Assembly (NCBI GenBank): GCA_947627815.1
Contig: CANQXN010000011.1
Span: forward strand, 1 to 21,477
Direction: 5' to 3'
Length of the DNA: 21,477 nt
Source of the DNA: an uncultured Clostridia bacterium
GTDB taxonomy: Bacteria > Bacillota > Clostridia > Oscillospirales > CAG-272
Below the pieces are notes generated by a model. The model saw only the letters and a program-made list of their open reading frames with translations, did no database searches and was not told the DNA's origin. The position numbers were made by a program, and so were the translations under genes. Every line of letters begins with the position of its first letter. Position 1 is the stretch's first letter. Positions 1-7,570 of this stretch are shown here, piece by piece.

Positions 1-65
1 GGCAAACCGCCTTGGCCAATTCCCTTGCCGACGGCGTTGTCTCCTATTTTGCCCGCCCCGCCTGA
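1..65 (+). CDS. C-terminal tail of a protein, possibly N-acetylmuramoyl-L-alanine amidase (partial)
   Basis: The frame that closes at the TGA at 63-65 is open to the left edge and reads ...TALANSLADGVVSYFARPA. The alternation of a small-residue helix followed by DGVVSYF resembles the last helix of amidase_3 (cell-wall amidase) proteins, which commonly end in a pattern like IADGIxxYL. Only about 20 residues are visible, so the family call is an inference from a short tail. That a gene ends here is supported by the terminator starting six bases later and by the convergent orientation of khpA. Confidence 0.4.
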   Translation, partial: QTALANSLADGVVSYFARPA

Positions 66-70
66 GCATA

Positions 71-112
71 AAAAAAGCACGCCGCAGGAAACTTCCTGCG
101 GCGTGCTTTTTT
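71..112. terminator. Bidirectional rho-independent terminator between convergent genes
   Basis: A 14-bp perfect stem (77-90 with 93-106, GCACGCCGCAGG core, tight loop) is flanked by an A-run on the left and a T-run on the right, so it can end transcription from both directions. It closes the rightward gene ending at 65 and the leftward ylxM-ffh-rpsP-khpA operon. Confidence 0.92.
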
Positions 113-128
113 GTCCGCTTGCGGCATT

Positions 129-392
129 TTATACGGACGGCTCTTCTTTACTGTCGAGAATATCCACATTCACGCGGCAGCCGTCGGCGTTGCCCACGGC
201 TTTGATCACGGTGCGGATGGCCTTGGCAATTTTGCCGTGTTTGCCGATGACTTTGCCCATATCGTCGGGCGCCACGGTGAGTTCCAGAAGCACTTCTTCC
301 TCTTCTTCCCTGACCGCGGTGACCGCCACTTTGTCGGGATGATCCACCAGCGCTTCGGCGATATGCGCAAGAATCTTTTTATAATCTGTCAT
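129..392 (-). CDS. khpA: KhpA, KH-domain RNA-binding protein
   Basis: This is a small (87 aa) single KH-domain protein of the KhpA (YlqC) family. Relatives form a dimer with KhpB and bind many small and messenger RNAs, affecting cell division and envelope genes. The KH signature is clear: GKVIGKHGKIAKAIRTVIKA at roughly residues 46-65 contains the GxxG loop (GKHG). The N-terminus (MTDYKKILAHIAEALVDHP) is also typical. The gene follows rpsP after 10 nt, in the order known from Bacillus (ylxM-ffh-rpsP-ylqC). It is last in its operon, because the terminator at 71-112 follows immediately. The start is the ATG at 392, with a GAGGG sequence upstream overlapping the end of rpsP. Confidence 0.93.
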   Translation of the reverse strand: MTDYKKILAHIAEALVDHPDKVAVTAVREEEEEVLLELTVAPDDMGKVIGKHGKIAKAIRTVIKAVGNADGCRVNVDILDSKEEPSV

Positions 393-402
393 CGCAAAGC
401 CC

Positions 403-648
403 TCAGTCCGTAATGCCGGTTTTTTTCAGCAGCGACTTGACGGTATCAGTGGGCTGAGCGCCGTTTTTCAGCCAGGTTTTGGCCTTTTCGGCGTCGATTT
501 TCACTTCAGCCGGCTCCACCATGGGGTTATAGGTGCCGATCTCCTCGATGAAACGCCCGTCCCGGGGATAACGGGAATCGGCCACGACCACACGGTAGAA
601 AGGAGCCTTTTTCGCGCCCATTCTTCTGAGTCTGATTTTGACTGCCAT
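403..648 (-). CDS. rpsP: Ribosomal protein bS16
   Basis: Small-subunit ribosomal protein S16, 81 aa, the usual length. The N-terminus MAVKIRLRRMGAKKAPFYRVVVADSR is the family signature. The conserved DGRFIEEIGTYNP segment follows, and the C-terminus ends in the customary WLKNGAQPTDTVKSLLKK. The protein binds 16S rRNA and helps 30S assembly. A strong Shine-Dalgarno (AGGGAGG) lies 8 nt before the ATG at 648. The gene sits between ffh and khpA. Its 85-nt leader holds an inverted repeat and a possible extra promoter (separate entry). Confidence 0.97.
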   Translation of the reverse strand: MAVKIRLRRMGAKKAPFYRVVVADSRYPRDGRFIEEIGTYNPMVEPAEVKIDAEKAKTWLKNGAQPTDTVKSLLKKTGITD

Positions 649-682
649 TTGTTTTTCCTCCCTAATTTATTTTAATTTTTAT

Positions 683-721
683 TTTGATCCGATGATAACG
701 CCGGGACAAGCCCGGATCAAA
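683..721 (-). promoter_or_regulatory. rpsP leader: nested inverted repeats and possible internal promoter
   Basis: Between ffh and rpsP, a 9-bp perfect inverted repeat (TTTGATCCG at 683-691 against CGGATCAAA at 713-721) encloses a smaller stem CCGGG/CCCGG (701-705 with 711-715). The two stems share bases 713-715, so they are partly mutually exclusive. On the minus strand the same DNA reads TTGATC (715-720), a 17-bp spacer, then TATCAT (692-697), which could be an internal sigma-A promoter for rpsP-khpA. No U-run follows the stem, so it is not a simple terminator. Whether it acts as RNA structure or promoter is an inference. Confidence 0.4.
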
Positions 722-733
722 GATGACAAGCCT

Positions 734-2059
734 TTACCCGATGGGGAAGCCCCCACGGCGCCCCAATTTGCCCGAGGCGAACTGCTTCATCATCTTTTTG
801 GTATCGGAAAACTGCTTGAGCAATTTATTGACATCCTCCACGCTCGTGCCGGAACCCGCGGCGATCCGCCGCTTCCGGGAGGCGTTGATGATGTCGGGAT
901 CGGTACGCTCGGCCATCGTCATGGAACGGATGATGGCCTCGGTGCGCCCGATGACGCTTTCGTCGACTTTGGCGTTCTTGAGCGCCGAAGCCTTGACGCC
1001 GGGAATCATGCCGATGAGGCGCTCGAGCGACCCCATCTTGCGGAGCTGGCCGAACTGTTCGAGATAATCGTCCAGCGTAAAGGTGGCCTCCCGCATTTTC
1101 TTTTCCAAAATGGCGGCCTGCTTTTCATCGTAAGCCTGCTCGGCTTTTTCGATCAGCGAGAGGACATCGCCCATGCCCAAAATACGGGACGCCATGCGGT
1201 CGGGATAAAAGGGTTCGATTTCATCGAGCTTTTCGCCGATCCCCACGAATTTGATGGGCTTGCCTGTGACATACCGCACCGAAAGCGCGGCGCCGCCGCG
1301 CGTGTCGCCGTCGAGTTTGGTGAGAATCACGCCGGTGATGTCGAGCCGCTCGTTGAAGGTTTTTGCCACATCGACGGCCACCTGACCGGTCATAGCGTCC
1401 ACCACCAGAAGAATTTCGGTGGGGTTCACCGCTTTTTTGATGTCGATGAGTTCGTCCATCATTTCTTCATCGATCTGGAGCCGGCCGGCGGTATCGATAA
1501 AGACCATGTCATTGCCGTTTTTCTCGGCATATTTGAGCGCTTCTTTCGCGATTTTCACGGGGCTTGTTTTGTCGCCCATCGTAAAGACCGGAAGTCCGAG
1601 CTTTTCGCCCACCACTTCGAGCTGGCGGATGGCGGCCGGACGGTAAATATCGGCGGCGACCAGAAGCGGGCGCTTGCTCTGCTTTTTCATGAGGCCGGCC
1701 AATTTGCCGCAGTGCGTGGTCTTGCCGGCGCCCTGCAGACCCACCATCATGACCACGGTGGGGGGCTTGGGGGCGATGGTCAGTTTGGCGACCTCGCCGC
1801 CCATGATGGCGCAAAGCTCTTCATTGACGATTTTGATAATCTGCTGCGCGGGAACGAGGCTTTCGAGCACCTGCGTCCCCACGGCGCGGTCGGTGACGGT
1901 TTTGACAAACTCCTTCACCACCATGAAGTTGACATCGGCTTCCAAAAGAGCCAATTTAACTTCCCGCATCCCTTCCTTCACATCGCCCGCCGTCAGTTTC
2001 CCTTTGGAGCGAAAGCGTTTGAAGGCGGCGGTGAGTTTTTCGGTCAATCCTTGAAACAT
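734..2059 (-). CDS. ffh: Signal recognition particle protein Ffh
   Basis: SRP54-type GTPase, 441 aa. It binds the 4.5S/6S SRP RNA and signal sequences of nascent membrane proteins and docks with FtsY. The N domain covers residues 1-95. The G domain shows GLQGAGKTT (P-loop, 107-115), DIYRPAAIRQL, DTAGR (189-193) and TKLDGDTRGG (247-256). The methionine-rich M domain covers about 330-441, including the conserved RKRRIAAGSGTSVEDVN segment that contacts SRP RNA. It ends in a short ...GGFPIG tail. The start at 2059 has an AAGAGGTG ribosome site. The gene follows ylxM by 69 nt in the same operon. Confidence 0.98.
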   Translation of the reverse strand: MFQGLTEKLTAAFKRFRSKGKLTAGDVKEGMREVKLALLEADVNFMVVKEFVKTVTDRAVGTQVLESLVPAQQIIKIVNEELCAIMGGEVAKLTIAPKPPTVVMMVGLQGAGKTTHCGKLAGLMKKQSKRPLLVAADIYRPAAIRQLEVVGEKLGLPVFTMGDKTSPVKIAKEALKYAEKNGNDMVFIDTAGRLQIDEEMMDELIDIKKAVNPTEILLVVDAMTGQVAVDVAKTFNERLDITGVILTKLDGDTRGGAALSVRYVTGKPIKFVGIGEKLDEIEPFYPDRMASRILGMGDVLSLIEKAEQAYDEKQAAILEKKMREATFTLDDYLEQFGQLRKMGSLERLIGMIPGVKASALKNAKVDESVIGRTEAIIRSMTMAERTDPDIINASRKRRIAAGSGTSVEDVNKLLKQFSDTKKMMKQFASGKLGRRGGFPIG

Positions 2060-2128
2060 ACGGCACCTCTTTTCCTGTCTGTCATATGTTGCCGGTCGGT
2101 TGTTGAGGGGGAGGGCGCCCCGCCTACG

Positions 2129-2458
2129 CTAAGCGCGCAGGGCGTCGAGAAGCGACGACAGGGCGGCATCCGAAACGCCAAGGCAATGCAAACGCTCTTC
2201 GAGCGCGTCAAGCAGCGTTTGGCGTTTCTGCCAGGCTTCGTAAAAGCCGAGCTTTTCTTCCGCCGTAAGCAGAATGGTCTCCGCCTTTTTGATGCTCTCC
2301 CGCACCCCCTGCCGGGTGATGCCGGTGTTCTCGGCGACCTCGGACAAGGAAAGATCGTCGTCATAATACTGCTCGAAAAGCTCTTTCTGGCGGCTCGTCA
2401 GAAGCCCGCCGTAGAAATCCAGCAACAGAGACATGCGCTTTTTTTCTTCCGGCTTCAT
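2129..2458 (-). CDS. ylxM: YlxM-family SRP-associated helix-turn-helix protein
   Basis: UPF0122/YlxM family protein, 109 aa from the ATG at 2458. Relatives interact with Ffh or SRP RNA and resemble sigma factor region 4. The typical N-terminus is present (RMSLLLDFYGGLLTSRQ), followed by the helix-turn-helix LSLSEVAENTGITRQGVRESIKKAE and a coiled C-terminal helix. The reading frame stays open for 13 codons further upstream, but the ATG at 2458 is preferred. It has a perfect AGGAGG six bases ahead, and homologues begin at this point. It is the first gene of the ylxM-ffh-rpsP-khpA operon. Confidence 0.93.
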   Translation of the reverse strand: MKPEEKKRMSLLLDFYGGLLTSRQKELFEQYYDDDLSLSEVAENTGITRQGVRESIKKAETILLTAEEKLGFYEAWQKRQTLLDALEERLHCLGVSDAALSSLLDALRA

Positions 2459-2508
2459 GGCGTCCTCCTGTAAAGCAAATTCCTTGCGTGCAAGCAAACA
2501 GCTTTACA

Positions 2509-2537
2509 AGTATAGCATACTTTGCCGCCCTTGTCAA
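2509..2537 (-). promoter_or_regulatory. Sigma-A promoter of ylxM-ffh-rpsP-khpA
   Basis: On the minus strand, a consensus -35 TTGACA (2532-2537) and -10 TATACT (2509-2514) are separated by exactly 17 bp, with a TGC just before the -10 (extended -10). It lies about 50 nt upstream of the ylxM start codon and is the strongest leftward promoter in this part. Confidence 0.9.
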
Positions 2538-2584
2538 GCGGTTTTCTCACATTTTTTCCGGCATTTCCGACGCGCTTATTTTCT

Positions 2585-3313
2585 TCAGTCGGCGTTCGAC
2601 CAGTTGTGATAGACTTCCTGAATATCGTCGTCGTCTTCTAAATATTCAAGGAGTTTTGTCATGTTTTCGATGTCTTCTTCCTTTTCAAGTTCGACATAGG
2701 TCGAGGGCTGGCGATCCTCCTCGGCGGAAAGAATCGTATAGCCTTTGGCGGCCAGCGCGTCCCGCACGGCGAAGAGATCGTTTACCTCGGTCGTGATTTC
2801 AAAAGCGCCTTCCTCGGCGGAGAAATCGGAAGCGCCGGCTTCGAGCGCGTCTTCCATGAGCTTATCCTCGTCCTTGACGCTTTCGCCGTCGACAATCACC
2901 ACGCCGACGGTGGTAAACATATAGGAAACGCAGTTGGTCATACCCATTTTGCCGCCGAATTTGTCAAAATAATGTCTGACATTGCCGGCGGTGCGGTTGC
3001 GGGAATCGGTCGCGGCCTCCACAATGACGGCCACGCCGGCGGGGCCGTAGCCCTCATAGGTGATTTCCTCGTATTCCACGGCGTCGGCGCCCGAAAACTT
3101 CTTGATGATGCGGTCGATGTTATCGTTTGGCACATTCAGCCCCTTGGCTTTGGCGATCAGATCGGCCAGTTTGCTGTTGGCCACGGGATCGGGACCGCCG
3201 GCGCGGATGGCCACGGCCATTTCCTTGCCGATCTTGGTAAAGACCTTGGCGCGCTGGGCGTCGGTCTTTTCTTTTTTATGCATGATATTTTTCCATTTGG
3301 AGTGTCCGGACAT
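2585..3313 (-). CDS. yebC: YebC/PmpR family translational regulator
   Basis: YebC/PmpR (TACO1) family protein, 242 aa, the usual length. The first residues MSGHSKWKNIMHKKEKTDA are the family hallmark. Other conserved blocks are GPDPVANSKLADLIAKAK, NVPNDNIDRIIKK, YEGYGPAGVAV and NRTAGNVRHYFDKFGG. Members were first described as transcription regulators. More recent work places them at ribosomes stalled on difficult peptide sequences, so the exact role here is uncertain. It lies 33 nt after argS in the same direction and probably shares the argS promoter. An AAGGAA ribosome site precedes the ATG. Confidence 0.96.
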   Translation of the reverse strand: MSGHSKWKNIMHKKEKTDAQRAKVFTKIGKEMAVAIRAGGPDPVANSKLADLIAKAKGLNVPNDNIDRIIKKFSGADAVEYEEITYEGYGPAGVAVIVEAATDSRNRTAGNVRHYFDKFGGKMGMTNCVSYMFTTVGVVIVDGESVKDEDKLMEDALEAGASDFSAEEGAFEITTEVNDLFAVRDALAAKGYTILSAEEDRQPSTYVELEKEEDIENMTKLLEYLEDDDDIQEVYHNWSNAD

Positions 3314-3346
3314 AACGGTAAATTCCTTTCGTTTTCAGCTGATTTT

Positions 3347-5035
3347 TCAGATTTTCGCTGGCGTTTTCAGGCAAATCAGGGAAAGCGCCGAACCCAGCAC
3401 CGTTTTTGCGGCCGACACCAGCTTGACGCGGGAACGGTCGATGCTGCCATCGGGGGCGATGATCCTGGCGTCCTGATAAAATTTATTGAAAGCCGCCGCC
3501 ACATCGAGAATGTAGCGGGTGATCACGCAGGGTTCATAGTCGCGCAGGGCGATGCCCACGGCCTCGGGGAAGCGCGCCAGCGTTTTGACAAGCGCGCGTT
3601 CGGTATCGCTTGAGAGTTTGGGCGCGCCTTCGTCCGCCTCGCCCGTCTTTTCGAGGATCGAGCAGCAGCGGGCATAGGTATATTGCGCATAGGGGCCGGT
3701 GGAGCCGTCGAAGGAAAGGGCGTCTTCCATATTGAAATCGCTGTCCTTGATGCGGCTGTTCAAGAGATAGTAGAAAAGCACGGCGCCCACGCCCACGCTT
3801 TTGGCGGTTTCTTCCTTGTTTTCGAGGGCGGGATTCTTTTCATTGATCACCGCGAGGCATTTTTCAATGGCGGCGTCAAAAAGATCGCGCAAAAGAATCA
3901 CATTGCCGGTTCGGGTGGCCAATTTGGCGCCGCCGACCGAGAGAGTGCCGTAAGGCACATGCACCAAGCGGTCGTACCAATCGTATCCCATGAGTTCCAC
4001 GACCTTGAACCACTGGGCAAAATGGAGGCTCTGCCCTGCCGAGGTGACATAGATGGCCTTGTCGAAATGATAGGTGCGCTGGCGGTAGACCGCCGCGGCG
4101 ATATCGCGGGTGGGATAGAGGGTGGAGCCGTCGCGCTTGAGAATCAGGCAGGGCGGCATATGATAGGCCTCCAAATCCACAATAGACGCGCCGTCGTCTA
4201 ACTTCAAAAGCCCTTTGTCTCTTAAAATATCGATCTGCTCCTGCATCTTATCGCTGTAAAACGATTCGCCGAGATAGGAATCAAATTCGATGCCGAGAAG
4301 ATCGTAAGTCTTTTTGTATTCCTCCAAAGAGATCTGCACAAACCACTGCCAGAGGGCGATGTTGTCGGGATCTTTCTGCTCCAACTTGTGAAACTCCGCC
4401 CGCGCCTCGTCGTTGAGGGCGGGGTTCGCCTCGGCTTCGGCGTGGAAGCGCACATAGAGCTTGACAAGCTCGTCACAGCCGCCGGCTTCCACCGCCGCCT
4501 TGTCGCCCCAGTGACGGAAGGCGCAGATCATCTTGCCGAACTGAGTCCCCCAGTCCCCCAAATAATTGATGCCCACGCAGGTATAGCCGCAAAATTCATG
4601 GAGCTTTTTCAGCGAGTGGCCGATCACCGTGGTGCCGAGATGCCCGATATGAAAGGGCTTTGCCACATTGGGCGAGGAATAGTCGAGCACCACCGTCTTG
4701 CCCTTGCCCTCCTCGCGGCGGCCGTAAGCGTCCCCTTCCCGGTTGATCTTGGCGACCACCTCGGAAAGATAAGCGTCGGCGAGGGTAAAATTCAGATACC
4801 CGCCGAGCGCCGCCACGCTTTTGACGGCGGGCAGAGAGAAGCGCTCCGCCAGCGTCGAGGCGATGACGGCCGGCGGCCGGCGCATTGCCTTGGCAAAACG
4901 GAAGCAGGGCAGCGCCAAATCGCCCATCGCGGGATCGGGCGGGTATTCCAGAAGGCTTGCGATTTCTTCCGCCGTGGCCGCCCCTTCGGTCAGCAAAGCG
5001 AGCGCTTCGGCTATGGTTTTCTTGATTTCCAACAT
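3347..5035 (-). CDS. argS: Arginyl-tRNA synthetase
   Basis: Class I aminoacyl-tRNA synthetase that charges tRNA-Arg, 562 aa. The N-terminal Add-1 domain (about 1-110) contains the GDLALPCF motif. The HIGH motif is seen at 129-132 (KPFHIGHLG), followed by INYLGDWGTQFG. The KMSKS equivalent takes the usual ArgRS form GAKLATRTGN (about 369-378). The DALR anticodon-binding domain at the C-terminus starts near FDGSTGPYAQYTYAR. The last residues (ALSLICLKTPAKI) are slightly different from the usual ...LGIxxPExM end. The start at 5035 fits the family. A tRNA-Arg(ACG) lies 12 kb away in this window. Confidence 0.98.
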   Translation of the reverse strand: MLEIKKTIAEALALLTEGAATAEEIASLLEYPPDPAMGDLALPCFRFAKAMRRPPAVIASTLAERFSLPAVKSVAALGGYLNFTLADAYLSEVVAKINREGDAYGRREEGKGKTVVLDYSSPNVAKPFHIGHLGTTVIGHSLKKLHEFCGYTCVGINYLGDWGTQFGKMICAFRHWGDKAAVEAGGCDELVKLYVRFHAEAEANPALNDEARAEFHKLEQKDPDNIALWQWFVQISLEEYKKTYDLLGIEFDSYLGESFYSDKMQEQIDILRDKGLLKLDDGASIVDLEAYHMPPCLILKRDGSTLYPTRDIAAAVYRQRTYHFDKAIYVTSAGQSLHFAQWFKVVELMGYDWYDRLVHVPYGTLSVGGAKLATRTGNVILLRDLFDAAIEKCLAVINEKNPALENKEETAKSVGVGAVLFYYLLNSRIKDSDFNMEDALSFDGSTGPYAQYTYARCCSILEKTGEADEGAPKLSSDTERALVKTLARFPEAVGIALRDYEPCVITRYILDVAAAFNKFYQDARIIAPDGSIDRSRVKLVSAAKTVLGSALSLICLKTPAKI

Positions 5036-5118
5036 CGGTATTTCCTTTTCCGAACGGCAGGCGCCTTTTTCTATGCCGCAAAGCGCCGCCTTCTTGCTAC
5101 ATCAAAACATACGAAATT

Positions 5119-5147
5119 ATTGTACCACAAAAAAGGCGCGCCGTCAA
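5119..5147 (-). promoter_or_regulatory. Sigma-A promoter of argS-yebC
   Basis: Minus-strand -35 TTGACG (5142-5147), 17-bp spacer, -10 TACAAT (5119-5124), about 85 nt before the argS start. It is divergent from the esterase promoter, with the two -35 boxes only 34 bp apart. Confidence 0.87.
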
Positions 5148-5181
5148 GTTTTTTGTTTCGGTCAATTGTTGTGATTCGCTC

Positions 5182-5210
5182 TTGCAAACACAGGGCCGGT
5201 GTGGTATACT
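5182..5210 (+). promoter_or_regulatory. Sigma-A promoter of the esterase gene
   Basis: Plus-strand -35 TTGCAA (5182-5187), 17-bp spacer, -10 TATACT (5205-5210), about 40 nt before the start codon at 5250. The -35 is off consensus in two places, but the same TTGCAA recurs in two other promoters of this window. Confidence 0.75.
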
Positions 5211-5249
5211 ATTTCTATAAAGATCAAATTGCCTCCGGGGGAAATAGTT

Positions 5250-6023
5250 ATGGCGCTGCTGCATCTCGATTTTCATTCCGACATTTTGGGCATGGCGATG
5301 AACGCCGATGTCATTTTACCCCAGAAAAACACCTCTCTCATCGGCATGGCCACCGCGCGGGAAGACAGTTTTCCTACGCTCTGGCTGCTCCACGGCCTGT
5401 CGGACGATCAGACCATCTGGCAAAGGCGCACTTCGATTGAGCGCTATGCCGCCGAACGGGGCATCGCCGTGGTCATGCCCAACGCGCACCGCAGTTGGTA
5501 CACCGACATGAAATACGGCGGCGCCTATTTCACCTATCTCACGGAGGAGTTGCCCGCGATCTGCTCTTCCCTGTTCAAAGGCATGAGCCGGAAGCGCGAG
5601 GACAACTTTATTGCCGGCCTTTCGATGGGCGGTTACGGCGCCCTGAAAGCCGCGCTCACCTATCCGGAGCGCTATGCCGGCGCCGCCGCCCTCTCGGGGG
5701 CCGTCGACATCGCCGCCTATGTGCAGGGCAAAAAAGAGGCCGACGATCCCTACTGGTACGCCATTCTCGGCGATTTCGACAAAGTGGCGGGCGGGAAAAA
5801 CGATCTTTTCGCGCTCGCGGAGCAAGCGGCGGGCAAAGAACACCCCCGCCTTTTCCTCTGGTGCGGCACCGAAGATCACTTGATCCACGCCAACCGCCGC
5901 CTGCGCGACCATCTTGTCGCCTTGGGCTTTGATCCTCTTTACCAAGAGAGCGAAGGCGATCACAGCTGGCGTTTTTGGGATCGGCATATTCAGGATGTGC
6001 TTGCCTTTTTCTTCGGCCGCTGA
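5250..6023 (+). CDS. Esterase D/tributyrin esterase-like alpha/beta hydrolase
   Basis: Putative cytoplasmic serine esterase of the Pfam Esterase (PF00756) type, 257 aa, close in organisation to tributyrin esterase EstA and S-formylglutathione hydrolase. The nucleophile elbow is GLSMGG with Ser125. The likely acid is Asp209 (CGTEDHL) and the His is His238 (GDHSW). The oxyanion region is LLHGLSDD (46-53). No signal peptide is seen. The ATG at 5250 is chosen because the longer frame from 5199 would start inside the promoter -10; GGGGGAAA serves as ribosome site. Substrate is unknown: short-chain acyl esters or acetylated sugars are typical for the family. It appears to be a single-gene unit. Confidence 0.87.
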   Translation: MALLHLDFHSDILGMAMNADVILPQKNTSLIGMATAREDSFPTLWLLHGLSDDQTIWQRRTSIERYAAERGIAVVMPNAHRSWYTDMKYGGAYFTYLTEELPAICSSLFKGMSRKREDNFIAGLSMGGYGALKAALTYPERYAGAAALSGAVDIAAYVQGKKEADDPYWYAILGDFDKVAGGKNDLFALAEQAAGKEHPRLFLWCGTEDHLIHANRRLRDHLVALGFDPLYQESEGDHSWRFWDRHIQDVLAFFFGR

Positions 6024-6069
6024 CGACGCGCCCTTTCACGCGGGTCGGTTATTCTCCCGCTCTTTCGCA

Positions 6070-6075
6070 TATACT
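6070..6075 (+). promoter_or_regulatory. Possible -10 element for the DUF3810 gene
   Basis: A TATACT hexamer lies 43 nt before the DUF3810 start codon, in the 94-nt gap after the esterase stop. No convincing -35 is seen at 16-18 bp, so this is a weak call. Read-through from the esterase promoter is the alternative. Confidence 0.35.
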
Positions 6076-6117
6076 ATGCTTTGATGGTTTGCCTTCTTTC
6101 GATGAAAGGAACACAGC

Positions 6118-7236
6118 ATGAGCAAAGTCAAGACCTTTTACGAGGCCTATAAACGCAACTGCCCTCTCTTTACAAGGATTCTCTTCTTTTTGTTTCCTCC
6201 GACCGTTCTTCTGCATATTTTAGCTGTCAATTTTTCCGCCGTGGCCGACTTTATCAACGAAGGGCCGGGATCGGTTCTGCGCTTTCTGCTGGCCAAACTC
6301 ACAGGCATCCTTCCCTTTTCTTTGGCCGAACTTGTCATCGTATCGGTTCCGGCCTTGGCCGTTCTTCTCATTGTGCTTTCCGTTCGGTTTGCCAAAAAGG
6401 AAGACCCTCGGCCGGCGCGGCGCTATGCCTTTGTCCTTGTGGGCATTCTTTTGTTTCTCTATATCAGTTTTGTCTTTACGCTCGGGGTTTCCTATTATAC
6501 CGCCACGCTGGATGAAAAATTGGGGCTGGAAAAGAGTACGCCGGGCGCCGAAGACCTCTATCGCACCGCGCAAACGGTCAAAGCCGAAACCGAGGCGCTC
6601 CTCGACAGCATCACCTTTGACGAGACCGGCGAATCGGTCATGCCCTATTCTTTTCGAGAGCTGAACGACAAACTCAACGCCGCCTACAAAGCCTGTCGGG
6701 AAAAGTATCCCTTTCTCACGCCCATGTCCTCGCGTGTCAAAAATATTCTGTTAAGCGAGCCAATGAGCTATACGCACATTTCCGGCGTCTACACCTTTCC
6801 TTCGGGAGAGGCCAATGTGAACACCGCCTTCCCCGTGCAGACCCTGCCCTTTACCATGGCGCATGAAATGGCGCACCAGCGGGGGATCGCGCGGGAAGAC
6901 GAGGCCAACTTCATGGCCTTTCTCATCGGGCGGGAGTCGGACGATCCCTTTATCCGCTACAGCGTCTCCATCGAGCTGCTGAAAGATTTCATCAACGCGC
7001 TGGCCGAGGCGAACCGCGACCTCTTCAACGCGCTTTACGCCTCGATGGACAGCCGTCTGAAAGACGATATTAAAGCCTACAACCGTTTCTTTGATACTCA
7101 CGGCGAAAGCGCCGCCTCGAAGGTTTCGGGCGCCGTCAACGACGCCTATCAGAAATTGCAGGGCGTGGAGGCCGGCATCAAAAGTTACGGGCTGGTGGTG
7201 GATCTCGCGGTGGCCTACTATCGGGAAGAAGCTTAA
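6118..7236 (+). CDS. DUF3810 family membrane protein with HExxH motif
   Basis: Membrane protein of 372 aa matching the DUF3810 pattern. Three hydrophobic segments lie at about 18-42, 66-90 and 103-124, followed by a large soluble C-terminal domain. That domain carries HEMAH (249-253) in the context FTMAHEMAHQRGIAREDEANF. HExxH plus a downstream acidic residue (E262) is the layout of a zinc metallopeptidase. Whether the family is a peptidase is not established, so catalytic activity is an inference. The soluble domain would face outside if the N-terminus is cytoplasmic. The start at 6118 has AAAGGA 8 nt upstream. No neighbour explains its role; murA follows after a 334-nt gap. Confidence 0.85.
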   Translation: MSKVKTFYEAYKRNCPLFTRILFFLFPPTVLLHILAVNFSAVADFINEGPGSVLRFLLAKLTGILPFSLAELVIVSVPALAVLLIVLSVRFAKKEDPRPARRYAFVLVGILLFLYISFVFTLGVSYYTATLDEKLGLEKSTPGAEDLYRTAQTVKAETEALLDSITFDETGESVMPYSFRELNDKLNAAYKACREKYPFLTPMSSRVKNILLSEPMSYTHISGVYTFPSGEANVNTAFPVQTLPFTMAHEMAHQRGIAREDEANFMAFLIGRESDDPFIRYSVSIELLKDFINALAEANRDLFNALYASMDSRLKDDIKAYNRFFDTHGESAASKVSGAVNDAYQKLQGVEAGIKSYGLVVDLAVAYYREEA

Positions 7237-7330
7237 CGCCGGCCGGCTTTTCCCTTTTTGACGCCGTGTCATGCCCTCTTCCCGCATAAACTGTGGGAGA
7301 AGGTGTTTTTTCCTGTCTCGTTTGTCTGCC

Positions 7331-7383
7331 AAAGCGGCCGTTTTCCCCGATTCCGATGTGCTTTTGACAAAAGCGGCCGTTTT
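7331..7383 (+). repeat. Two direct copies of AAAGCGGCCGTTTT in the murA upstream region
   Basis: The 14-mer AAAGCGGCCGTTTT occurs at 7331-7344 and again at 7370-7383, 39 bp apart (about four helical turns), each around a CGGCCG palindrome. The 334-nt gap between the DUF3810 gene and murA (7237-7570) holds these copies, the murA promoter candidate and the leader hairpin. I see no gene in it. The copies could be protein-binding sites. Confidence 0.5.
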
Positions 7384-7457
7384 TTTCACAAAATCGGAAC
7401 AGGATCGGTTTATTTTTGCGATCCACGGCGTTTGTTTACACTTCATTCATATTCGGG

Positions 7458-7466
7458 TGATATACT
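7458..7466 (+). promoter_or_regulatory. Extended -10 promoter candidate for murA
   Basis: TGATATACT (TGn plus TATACT at 7461-7466) lies about 105 nt before the murA start. A TTTACA hexamer at 7435-7440 is 20 bp upstream, longer than the ideal 17, so activity would depend on the extended -10. It would yield a leader of roughly 100 nt. Confidence 0.5.
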
Positions 7467-7531
7467 GGAAAGGGCGTATTTTGTCGTTTTTTCCGGCAGG
7501 GACGCTTTTTTGCCCCAAAACCGAAAAAACA

Positions 7532-7555
7532 CCTTTGGGTCATCAACATCAAAGG
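7532..7555 (+). promoter_or_regulatory. Hairpin overlapping the murA ribosome-binding site
   Basis: CCTTTG (7532-7537) and CAAAGG (7550-7555) can form a 6-bp stem with a 12-nt loop. The right arm contains most of the AAAGGAG ribosome site of murA (7551-7557), so the hairpin could dampen translation. Its stability is modest and its function is inferred only from position. Confidence 0.35.
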
Positions 7556-7570
7556 AGTACAGTGTTTCCC

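Noticed and set aside
638..2473. Long open frame (611 codons) on the plus strand across ffh
   Set aside because: It is antisense to rpsP, ffh and ylxM, rich in His/Gly/Phe as expected from a high-GC shadow frame, and matches no family. The minus-strand genes have family motifs throughout.
6024..6069. Terminator between the esterase and DUF3810 genes
   Set aside because: A CGAC...GTCG stem with a bulge exists, but there is no T-run behind it and it is too weak to call.
7260..7312. Terminator after the DUF3810 gene
   Set aside because: CCCGCA/TGTGGG can pair (7284-7301), but the stem is short, and the T-run begins six bases later. The evidence is insufficient.
7271..7570. 100-codon N-terminal extension of murA
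   Set aside because: It crosses the promoter, the repeats and the ribosome site, and MurA homologues begin at the ATG at 7571.
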